Shown here: piece by piece, positions 58,181-64,000 of the stretch
How the letters are laid out: every line of letters starts with the position of its first letter
Position numbering within the stretch: position 1 is the first letter of the stretch
DNA from: a bacterium
Lineage (GTDB): Bacteria; Bacillota; Bacilli; Lactobacillales; Streptococcaceae
Length of the DNA: 64,000 nt
NCBI GenBank assembly: GCA_905221435.1
Contig: CAJNDD010000005.1
Coordinates: 29,018 to 93,017 of the forward strand
Direction: 5' to 3'
Notes under the pieces: generated by a model
Databases searched by the model: none
Told to the model about the DNA's origin: nothing
What the model saw: only the letters and a program-made list of their open reading frames with translations
Program-made: the position numbers and the translations under genes

Positions 58181-59290
58181 CTAGATTCTAGCTCCATTAC
58201 TATCCACTCGATAGCCATCCACAGTAGTATTCACTGCTAAAGCCCCTGAAGCATTGACGTAGTAAGATTTTCCGCCTACCTGGAACCACTGACTAGACTT
58301 CATCGCCCCTGAACTCTCCAAATAATACCATGTTCCATTTTCCTTGAGCCAACCCGTCTGCATCTCCCCTGATGCCTTTAGATAGTACCAATGCGAGCCA
58401 TCCTTCACCCAACCTGTTGACATGGTTCCATTTTCTTTGAAGTGATACCAACTGCCATTTATTTTCTTCCAACCAGTTGCGAGTTTCCCATTCTCGCGGT
58501 AATTCCAAATACCGTTTTGCTTCTTCCAACCATTCTCCACCGATTCTGTTTCCGTATACTGGACATATCTCCTCATTCCACTATAGGATAGGTAACTAAG
58601 CCACTTATAACCTTCCTTTTCTACGATTTGATCGTAGCTAACATTTTCACCAGGATAGTAGTAGTCAATAACTTGTGCTGTACTTGACGGCTGATTTCTA
58701 ATGGCGGACTTTTGAGTAAACGTATGAGTCCCACTAGACGCCAACCCTGACCTGATAGGATTTCCAGTTCTACCACCATTACCTACCAAGTCCTTAAAAT
58801 GGATAAAGCCTGTCATAGAACTAGCTTTTACGCTGCGACGATTGTATTTCTCCCTAACACCATAGTTATACTCTTCAATCTCAATCGTATCCCCTGATAC
58901 ATTTGATACCCAGGCCACATGCCCATAATAACCTTCTGTCGACCAAGCAATAGCCCCAATTTCTGGCTTGCTGTCAACACGGTAGCCTTCACGACGAGCA
59001 CGATGCCCCCATTCATTTGCATTTCCATAAGCAGACGGAATCTCAAAGCCATTCACACTACTCAAACGAAAGGCCGCAAAAGAGGTACACTGGCGAGAGT
59101 ACATCCGCCACTGGTCGATTTCTACACTACCATTTTTATAGTGAAGCGGATAGTCATCGCCACGCGCTACACTGTCGGCCTGAACCGATTCACCACCAAA
59201 CAAAAAAGCACTCGTAACCAACAATGTAGTCAGCCCTACACTCAACTGAGTATATCTACTCTTCTTAACTCCTGATTTTAAAAACGTCAT
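58181..59290 (-). CDS. cbpD: Choline-binding murein hydrolase CbpD (single SH3b form)
   Basis: A 369-residue secreted peptidoglycan hydrolase. Signal peptide (1-38), CHAP domain with catalytic Cys 68 (YSRQCTSFAAF) and His 124 (YYGHVAWVSN), one SH3b domain (about 195-250) and roughly five choline-binding repeats (255-369; GWKKINGSWYHF). In pneumococcus CbpD is the competence-induced fratricin with two SH3b domains; here only one is present. A com-box-like sequence lies upstream. GGAG is 6 nt before ATG 59290. Confidence 0.9.
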   Translation of the reverse strand: MTFLKSGVKKSRYTQLSVGLTTLLVTSAFLFGGESVQADSVARGDDYPLHYKNGSVEIDQWRMYSRQCTSFAAFRLSSVNGFEIPSAYGNANEWGHRARREGYRVDSKPEIGAIAWSTEGYYGHVAWVSNVSGDTIEIEEYNYGVREKYNRRSVKASSMTGFIHFKDLVGNGGRTGNPIRSGLASSGTHTFTQKSAIRNQPSSTAQVIDYYYPGENVSYDQIVEKEGYKWLSYLSYSGMRRYVQYTETESVENGWKKQNGIWNYRENGKLATGWKKINGSWYHFKENGTMSTGWVKDGSHWYYLKASGEMQTGWLKENGTWYYLESSGAMKSSQWFQVGGKSYYVNASGALAVNTTVDGYRVDSNGARI

Positions 59291-59337
59291 TCATTCTCCT
59301 TAATAATATAAATTTCCGAGGTTACCCTCGTTTATAC

Positions 59338-59345
59338 TATTCGGG
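59338..59345 (-). promoter_or_regulatory. Com-box (CIN box)-like element of cbpD
   Basis: Leftward strand reads CCCGAATA; the ComX/SigX recognition site is TACGAATA, so the core CGAATA is kept and two leading bases differ. It lies 48 nt before the cbpD start, the usual distance. Confidence 0.6.
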
Positions 59346-59349
59346 AGAA

Positions 59350-59377
59350 AAAGAAAAAAGTGAGCAAAGCTCACTTC
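59350..59377 (-). terminator. Terminator of the five-gene island
   Basis: AAGTGAGC and GCTCACTT pair around AAA, then TTTTTTC leftward. It insulates cbpD from the upstream genes. Confidence 0.85.
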
Positions 59378-59404
59378 AGATTGAAGATAGATAGAGAGAT
59401 TAAA

Positions 59405-59452
59405 CCGCACCCCAAAAGTTAGACACAAAAATCTAACTTTTGGAAGCAGTAA
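59405..59452. repeat. Orphan IS-end-like inverted repeat
   Basis: CCAAAAGTTAGA (59412-59423) and TCTAACTTTTGG (59432-59443) form a perfect 12-bp stem with an 8-nt loop. Flanking ACCCCAAAAGTTAGACA resembles the IS3-family end at 63546, but there is no transposase here, so it is probably a relic. Confidence 0.5.
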
Positions 59453-59472
59453 ATTATCAGATGGAATTTGAC

Positions 59473-59937
59473 TTACTCCTTCAATACTCCTACCTTAATA
59501 TCTGTATAGACTTTATCATCAGAGATTGTGGTAAAAAAGAAGGGAGGGGTCAACTCTTTATAATCTCGAAAATGAATATAGCCAGCTAAGAAGTCGATTC
59601 CTTCTCGTACTAACTCATCATCTGGTTCCAAAATTCTAGTTGAAACAGTATTTAAAACTTGAAACAGACTGTGATACAAAAAGTCTTTCGGCAAAGCATC
59701 TTCAATACACTCTTCTTCTACTGGGATAAACAGTTCCATCAACACATCTTGATTTTCTTCTAACTTAGAATTAATCGTATAAAAGAAAGGTCCTCGAAGC
59801 GTATATCCTGCTTTTCTTACTTCTTCTAAAAAAGCGTTATAAGTGTCCGGCATCTCTTCTGGAGATACTGTATAATACCTTGAGATAACATTTCTATATT
59901 GTATATCTTGGTATTCTCCCACGTTTTTAAATAGCAT
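59473..59937 (-). CDS. DUF5085-like protein, copy 1
   Basis: A 154-residue soluble acidic protein with a GyrI/effector-binding-like layout: GYTLRGPFFYTINSK then a VLMELFIPVEE strand, tail with two YTDIKVGVLKE-type strands. It shares this arrangement with the next gene, and both resemble the DUF5085 family (EsaE type), secretion chaperone-like proteins of type VII loci. Family call is from memory and uncertain. It overlaps the neighbouring gene by 11 nt; last gene of the five-gene operon. Confidence 0.6.
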   Translation of the reverse strand: MLFKNVGEYQDIQYRNVISRYYTVSPEEMPDTYNAFLEEVRKAGYTLRGPFFYTINSKLEENQDVLMELFIPVEEECIEDALPKDFLYHSLFQVLNTVSTRILEPDDELVREGIDFLAGYIHFRDYKELTPPFFFTTISDDKVYTDIKVGVLKE

Positions 59938-60376
59938 CTGAAATCTCCTTAATTGGGATATTCATTTCAACAAAGTGCTGTCCAAATATTGGCAATATCG
60001 CTAGAAAAACGGTATCTCCTTGCATTTCTAATCCCTTATCTTGAATATATTGCTTCATTTCTTCAATTTTTGGAAGGAGATGTTCATCAAATGGAGTTAC
60101 ATCAGAGACACACTGCTTAATTGTAAAATGTTCTAGATATTGAAATTCATCATTTCCTTCAATTGGAATGTTTGTCGGAATATAGACCTTAAACAAGGCT
60201 TCTCCAGGCTTTCCAAAAGTGCTCAAACAAGTTTCAATCGTTGTCGGACCATTTTTATAAACCCCAGTTTCAAATAATAACTTTTCACACTCTTCAATCA
60301 AATCAGGAAAAGAATCCATAGGAACTTTTTTCTCTGTATAAGCAATATTGCTGATATCTATTCTAATTAATTTCAT
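59927..60376 (-). CDS. DUF5085-like protein, copy 2
   Basis: A 149-residue soluble protein starting MKLIRIDISNIAY; it has a conserved-looking strand-turn pattern (EALFKVYIPTNIPIEGND, KGLEMQGDTVFLAILPIFGQHFVEMNIPI) that parallels copy 1 at lower identity, so the two are a diverged tandem pair. Probable heterodimer partner or paralogue. It overlaps the membrane-protein gene by 4 nt. Confidence 0.6.
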   Translation of the reverse strand: MKLIRIDISNIAYTEKKVPMDSFPDLIEECEKLLFETGVYKNGPTTIETCLSTFGKPGEALFKVYIPTNIPIEGNDEFQYLEHFTIKQCVSDVTPFDEHLLPKIEEMKQYIQDKGLEMQGDTVFLAILPIFGQHFVEMNIPIKEISDAI

Positions 60377-61038
60377 TTTATTTCTCCTCTATAAATAAAG
60401 TTATTGGTGCTTTTCTTTTTCCAACCGGTAAATACTCGCGCATACTCAAGCCAATAGAAGGGGAGGCAGGCAATGCTTAATCCTACAACACAAGGAATAG
60501 CATATATCACTGGTAACATAAATAAACGTCCTATAATCGCTAAAATTGCTGCTAATGAAGCAACAATAAGTGGAGGAATGTGTAAGATTGTCTTCCTGAA
60601 CTCTCCAGATGGTAAAGTCTTAGCTTTAGGGACAATTAACAACTGGTAAACAAATGTTAGTAGCTGAAAAATAAGGCTCAATCCAATTAACTTCATGAAA
60701 ATAGACCAGTAGTCATCTCCTAAAAATATAGAACTTCCAAAAAGTAATTCTACATGAGAAATAAGCACAGAACTAGCTGGCACCAATTGCAAAATTTTTG
60801 TTTTGGAAAACTTTTGGAATAGCAAGAATATGAACACGAGTACCAGTATATGATAAATAGTAAAACGAAAAACTAGCATACTCATATCATGTGACTCCTC
60901 TTTGATAAAAAAAGAACCTATAAATATCAGTAAAGAAAATATTACTTCAATTGCAACAGACCGTAGAAAGTCAGAGTTCTTTATAGGACTAGTATCAACA
61001 ACTGCCATATTTAAAAATTCATAATATCTTTCTTTCAT
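60373..61038 (-). CDS. Polytopic membrane protein, six helices (DUF5079-like?)
   Basis: A 221-residue protein with about six hydrophobic segments (VAIEVIFSLLIFIGSFFI, VFRFTIYHILVLVFIFLLF, LIGLSLIFQLLTFVYQLL, LIVASLAAILAIIGRLFML). No catalytic motif. In staphylococcal type VII loci a membrane protein of this size precedes the EsaE-type gene, which is the same order here; homology is not proven. The stop overlaps the DUF5085-like gene. Confidence 0.6.
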   Translation of the reverse strand: MKERYYEFLNMAVVDTSPIKNSDFLRSVAIEVIFSLLIFIGSFFIKEESHDMSMLVFRFTIYHILVLVFIFLLFQKFSKTKILQLVPASSVLISHVELLFGSSIFLGDDYWSIFMKLIGLSLIFQLLTFVYQLLIVPKAKTLPSGEFRKTILHIPPLIVASLAAILAIIGRLFMLPVIYAIPCVVGLSIACLPFYWLEYARVFTGWKKKSTNNFIYRGEIK

Positions 61039-61051
61039 CTTATCCTCCTAC

Positions 61052-61717
61052 TTATTTCTCTTCCTCAAATAATACTTTTCCCTGCTTGTATTTTCGTACG
61101 GCTAAGAGCCAGCGGATTGGATTGTTTTGAAATAGTAGAAGAACCACGCTAATTGGGACGATTGTTGCTCCGATTGGTACCATGAACATGGACGGCTCAA
61201 ACCATTCATGTTCATAGTAGGGAATAAAGGTCCCAGGTATGGCAAAGAACACAACAATAACAAAAACAAATAGAAGAACGAGGATAACAAATAGATACAA
61301 GATGATTTTATCGACTGTTGGTTCCTTATCCGGAGATTTTTTCCAAAATTTACTACTTTCAACTGCTACTTTCAACTGCTCTTCACTTGCTGGGACAAGC
61401 GACTTAGCCCCACTGTAGAACAGTTTTTCAAATCCATAAACACTTCCGATAAAAACAAAAAGGATTGCGGCTAGATGGATAGGTGCCATCCACTCACTCA
61501 ATCTAAAGGGCGCTAGCAAGGAACGAATCCAAATACCGATAATAGCAACTAGCAAGAAAACAAAGAAGACAACCCAAGGCCACTTGGATTTCTTTGAACT
61601 GATGGCACCGTCGGTTTCTGACGAGGCGCTAGATTCTGTCGCTAAAGCCTCTCTCGTCTTTGTGTTATAGTAGACGGATTGCTGGCATCCTTGGCCTATA
61701 TAAATGATTTTTCTCAT
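61052..61717 (-). CDS. Polytopic membrane protein, tandem immunity-like copy 1
   Basis: A 221-residue protein. N-terminal soluble part MRKIIYIGQGCQQSVYYNTK, a Ser-rich linker, then four membrane helices (WVVFFVFLLVAIIGIWI, HLAAILFVFIGSVYGF, LFVILVLLFVFVIVVFF, VPISVVLLLF). The N terminus matches the start of the next gene in outline (short strand pair with a YY motif, then membrane part), so both seem one family; resemblance to tandem five-TM DUF443 immunity proteins is an inference. Confidence 0.6.
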   Translation of the reverse strand: MRKIIYIGQGCQQSVYYNTKTREALATESSASSETDGAISSKKSKWPWVVFFVFLLVAIIGIWIRSLLAPFRLSEWMAPIHLAAILFVFIGSVYGFEKLFYSGAKSLVPASEEQLKVAVESSKFWKKSPDKEPTVDKIILYLFVILVLLFVFVIVVFFAIPGTFIPYYEHEWFEPSMFMVPIGATIVPISVVLLLFQNNPIRWLLAVRKYKQGKVLFEEEK

Positions 61718-61718
61718 C

Positions 61719-62291
61719 TTACATTTCTCCCTCTTTTCCTCGGCTACCGTCCTGTAATGTCTCCATCAGCTCCTTGAACAGTCGTTTGCGCGTTTTCATC
61801 CGAAAATCATAAACTATATATGTAAGAATACCAATCCCTAACATGTACATAAGTAAAAATTGAAAATCAGAAACAGCCAGATAACGATAGGCTGAAAAAA
61901 TCGTTATTAAAACAAAAATGTAGCCAACTACTGTCAACGCCCTAGATTTTCTCCTAAGTGTTTTGATATTGGCTTTTGTCAGCCGAACTTTTCTAAATCT
62001 ATCTGTCTTCATGTTACGTCGGGTAATTTTGGCAAGGAGAATAGTCCCAAAAATCAAAAACAGAGACATCAGGATAAAGAAAATCAGATTGAAAGGGGAG
62101 GAGACATCTCCAAAGGTTTGGTTGAGCAACTTTGACAGCCGTTGCAAGGAATAGATTGCAATAGGGGCTGCAATGGCTGAATAATTCATGCCTTGTTTTG
62201 CACTGTAGAATACTTGATTCCTCAGATCATAATAGATAAAAGAGTCCTCCAGAGGGCCCATACTGATTAATTTTTTTACACTTGTGTCCAT
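61719..62291 (-). CDS. Polytopic membrane protein, tandem immunity-like copy 2
   Basis: A 190-residue protein: soluble N terminus with FIYYDLRNQVFYSAKQGMN, then about four membrane helices and a basic C-terminal loop (RNMKTDRFRKVR). Starts the five-gene leftward operon. Similar topology to its downstream neighbour, from which it is separated by one base. DUF443-like immunity proteins for membrane-damaging type VII toxins have this size and shape, but I cannot confirm membership. Confidence 0.6.
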   Translation of the reverse strand: MDTSVKKLISMGPLEDSFIYYDLRNQVFYSAKQGMNYSAIAAPIAIYSLQRLSKLLNQTFGDVSSPFNLIFFILMSLFLIFGTILLAKITRRNMKTDRFRKVRLTKANIKTLRRKSRALTVVGYIFVLITIFSAYRYLAVSDFQFLLMYMLGIGILTYIVYDFRMKTRKRLFKELMETLQDGSRGKEGEM

Positions 62292-62510
62292 CTTATTTCC
62301 CGTCTCCTAAACTCATACCGATGTTCAAACAGAGTCCTACTTTCTCTCAAAAGCATCGTGACGACGATTGCCAGCAGTCTAGCCGATTTCGGCGTTTGCC
62401 TTCCTAGAGAAAGAAAAGTTTATTAGTATTATAGCATGAACCCCCAGAAAAGGGAAAATATCCCCGGCAGATACCATTGCTAAAGACAAGAAAGGCTTCG
62501 TTATTTCATA
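62292..62510 (-). other. Long leader of the five-gene island
   Basis: Leftward TATAAT near 62430 suggests a promoter, giving an untranslated leader of about 130 nt. In it a reading frame SARLLAIVVTMLLRESRT-FEHRYEF runs into the first gene out of frame and lacks a good start, so it looks like a relic of a lost gene. Nothing else recognisable. Confidence 0.35.
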
Positions 62511-62570
62511 AAAAAGCGAACAAGTCCGCATTCTAAAAACAGAATGCGAGCTTGTCCGCCTTTTTCTATG
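62508..62570. terminator. Strong bidirectional terminator
   Basis: GCGAACAAGTCCGCATTCT and AGAATGCGAGCTTGTCCGC pair with one mismatch and flanking A/T runs; it separates the VOC gene from the five-gene island. Confidence 0.9.
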
Positions 62571-62592
62571 TATATGTTGCGTTTTCCTCATC

Positions 62593-63447
62593 TCACCGTT
62601 CCAAGCGAATACGGGTCACAATCCCATCTGGGTCTACAAGATCCAACTCACTCGAATTTAGCCACTTAATCGGAGCTTCTAGCTCTTGTGCTTGCTTAAT
62701 GATGTTCAAGAGTTCTTCCTTGCTTTCGACCTCAAGGACATAGTAGGCCAAGCCTGGCAGGCCTTGCTCACGCGGAGCTAGACCTTTTCCAGCCCATTCG
62801 TTGACAGCCAGGTGGTGATGGTACTGACCAGCCGCTATCCAACTGGCACTAGGAATGCTAAATTTATCTTCTAGTCCTAACACCTTTTGATAAAACTGGC
62901 TCGCCGCACGACTATCCTTCACCGATAGATGGATATGCCCCATTCTCGTCCCTTCAGCTAGGATAAAGGGATCCACCTTTTCTCCTAACTCATAGATGTC
63001 CTGTGCCGCAAGGGCTTCGGTCACACCGATAATGCGACCATCTTCTCGAATATCCCATGAAGACACTGGCTTATCACAGTAGAGTTCAATGCCATTTCCT
63101 TCCAAATCCTCTAGATAAATAGCCTCACTGTATCCATGATCTGCACCCCCGACCAGAGGAATCCGCAAATCACTTAGGTGTTTCAAGACATCTGCCAAGG
63201 CTTTTCGTGTCGGCAACAAAATCGCCAAATGGTAGAGTCCATAATGCTCCCTTACTTCGCCAGACTTTTCTGCCTGAATCAAGTGAACCAAGGCTTTTCG
63301 ACCAAGTCCCAAAATCGCTTCTGTCTCTGTTTGGGATAAAATCTCCAAGCCAATAATTTGGTGATAAAAAGCCGTTTGACTCGTCAAATCCTTGACATTT
63401 AAAACAGCCTCTGCTAGGTAAATGTGGCTTTGGTATGCATAAGTCAT
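62593..63447 (-). CDS. VOC superfamily protein (catechol-dioxygenase/glyoxalase-like)
   Basis: A 284-residue protein of two tandem VOC modules. First module begins AEAVLNVKDLTSQTAFYHQI, second begins GHIHLSVKDSRAASQFYQKVLG; metal-ligand candidates are HLIQ and EGNGIELY in the first and GHIHLSV and QYHHHLAVN in the second. Firmicute relatives are annotated CatE-like ring-cleaving dioxygenases or glyoxalases, though the substrate in streptococci is unknown. Monocistronic, about 100 bp from an IS end. Confidence 0.85.
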   Translation of the reverse strand: MTYAYQSHIYLAEAVLNVKDLTSQTAFYHQIIGLEILSQTETEAILGLGRKALVHLIQAEKSGEVREHYGLYHLAILLPTRKALADVLKHLSDLRIPLVGGADHGYSEAIYLEDLEGNGIELYCDKPVSSWDIREDGRIIGVTEALAAQDIYELGEKVDPFILAEGTRMGHIHLSVKDSRAASQFYQKVLGLEDKFSIPSASWIAAGQYHHHLAVNEWAGKGLAPREQGLPGLAYYVLEVESKEELLNIIKQAQELEAPIKWLNSSELDLVDPDGIVTRIRLER

Positions 63448-63545
63448 AGGGTGTCTCCTTTTGTTTGTTGTAACTTTTTTAATTACATCAATTATACACT
63501 ATTGAGATAAAATGTCAACGAAGACAACTCAAAAGAGCTGGGAAC

Positions 63546-64000
63546 TGTACTGACCCCAAAAAGTTGGACAAATAATTATTGAAAGGATTTAGTTCTGTAC
63601 TGCACAGGACTAAGTCCTTTTAGTTTGACTTTAATTCGTTTGTTGTTGTAGTAATCAATGTAGTCCACAATAGCTTGTTCCAATTGATTAAGTGATTTAA
63701 ATGTCTTCTCATAGCCGTAAAACATTTCGGATTTCAAAATGCCAAAGAAGGACTCCATCATCCCATTGTCTGGGCTGTTGCCCTTGCGGGACATAGATGC
63801 TTGAATTCCCTTACTCTCTAGAAACCGATGATAAGAATCGTGTTGGTATTGCCAGCCCTGGTCACTGTGGAGAATCGTATTCTCATAGTGCTTCTCTGTG
63901 AATGCCTGTTCTAACATCGTTTGTACTTGTTCTAAATTAGGCGAACAAGAAAGATTAAAAGCAATAATTTCGCTGTTAAAGCCATCTAAAACTGGTGATA
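63546..64000 (-). mobile_element. IS3-family insertion sequence, one end (partial)
   Basis: An IS end TGTACTGACCCCAAAAAGTT then GGACA at 63546-63570 precedes a DDE transposase on the leftward strand, which runs off the window. The 5' part of the transposase and the other end lie beyond base 64000. Confidence 0.85.
63576..64000 (-). CDS. IS3-family transposase, catalytic C-terminal part (partial)
   Basis: The visible frame stays open to the window edge (SPVLDGFNSEIIAFNLSCSP precedes the internal Met at 63917), so the gene is cut by the boundary rather than starting there. The DDE core is clear: Asp in PVLDGFN, Asp in LHSDQGWQY, Glu in NGMMESFFGILK, and the family ending YYNNKRIKVKLKGLSPVQYR. 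Typical of the IS150/IS861 branch of IS3. Nothing shows a frameshift in the part seen. Confidence 0.9.
   Translation of the reverse strand, partial: SPVLDGFNSEIIAFNLSCSPNLEQVQTMLEQAFTEKHYENTILHSDQGWQYQHDSYHRFLESKGIQASMSRKGNSPDNGMMESFFGILKSEMFYGYEKTFKSLNQLEQAIVDYIDYYNNKRIKVKLKGLSPVQYRTKSFQ

Noticed and set aside
62379..62591. 70-codon leftward frame
   Set aside because: It crosses the strong terminator and has no ribosome-binding site or known motif.

Overview
This window looks like the chromosome of a Mitis-group Streptococcus, close to S. pneumoniae but more like S. oralis or S. mitis. The evidence is near-pneumococcal protein sequences (AdcRCBA, DltXABCD, ClpC/CtsR, PolA, RuvA, TrhO), low GC, a BOX repeat and a choline-binding competence hydrolase (CbpD type). 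A sortase-anchored 5'-nucleotidase sits between adc and dlt, where I do not expect one in pneumococcus. Gene order resembles pneumococcal blocks that have been rearranged. No rRNA, tRNA or CRISPR array was seen.

Layout. 1-3300: tail of a membrane protein; a leftward ruvA - zinc-ribbon protein - tag - CPBP protease operon; an XRE regulator. 3458-7593: membrane nucleotide-sugar dehydratase, glycosyltransferase, MFS exporter. 7796-10132: a large protein of near-identical 41-residue repeats ending in a DUF2971 domain. 10289-13145: a PadR / DUF1700 / DUF4097 / membrane-protein operon. 13207-16351: DUF4299, trhO, a bacteriocin-immunity protein and a CPBP protease. 16512-32396: an N-glycan use region with an ABC importer (two permeases and a lipoprotein), a DUF4767 lipoprotein, GH20, ROK, GH38, GH125, GH92 and GH29. 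32397-32934: a gene-free stretch with two mirror-image pairs of DnaA boxes.

32935-36393: zinc import operon adcRCBA with an AdcR-like operator. 36543-38576: cell-wall 5'-nucleotidase. 38718-43174: dltXABCD, including the 43-residue dltX. 43447-46542: hslO, dusB, a Ser/Gln-rich lipoprotein and a small membrane protein. 46613-49235: NAD-precursor operon nadR - pnuC - Nudix/NrtR-like. 49380-52272: ctsR-clpC with a CtsR box. 52391-55345: a thiamine-precursor ABC operon under a TPP riboswitch. 55455-59290: polA and cbpD. 59473-62291: five small genes (two DUF5085-like, three polytopic membrane proteins) that resemble accessory or immunity genes of type VII secretion loci. 62593-64000: a VOC-family protein and the 3' part of an IS3-family insertion sequence cut by the window edge.

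How the genes work together. The glycosidases, importer and ROK kinase form a coherent route for stripping fucose, GlcNAc and mannose from host N-glycans, and a cre-like site lies at the importer promoter. AdcRCBA and the Dlt proteins serve the cell envelope and metal supply. NadR/PnuC and the TPP operon are vitamin salvage units. The least explained parts are the type VII-like island at 59473-62291, the repeat/DUF2971 protein and the DnaA-box cluster.
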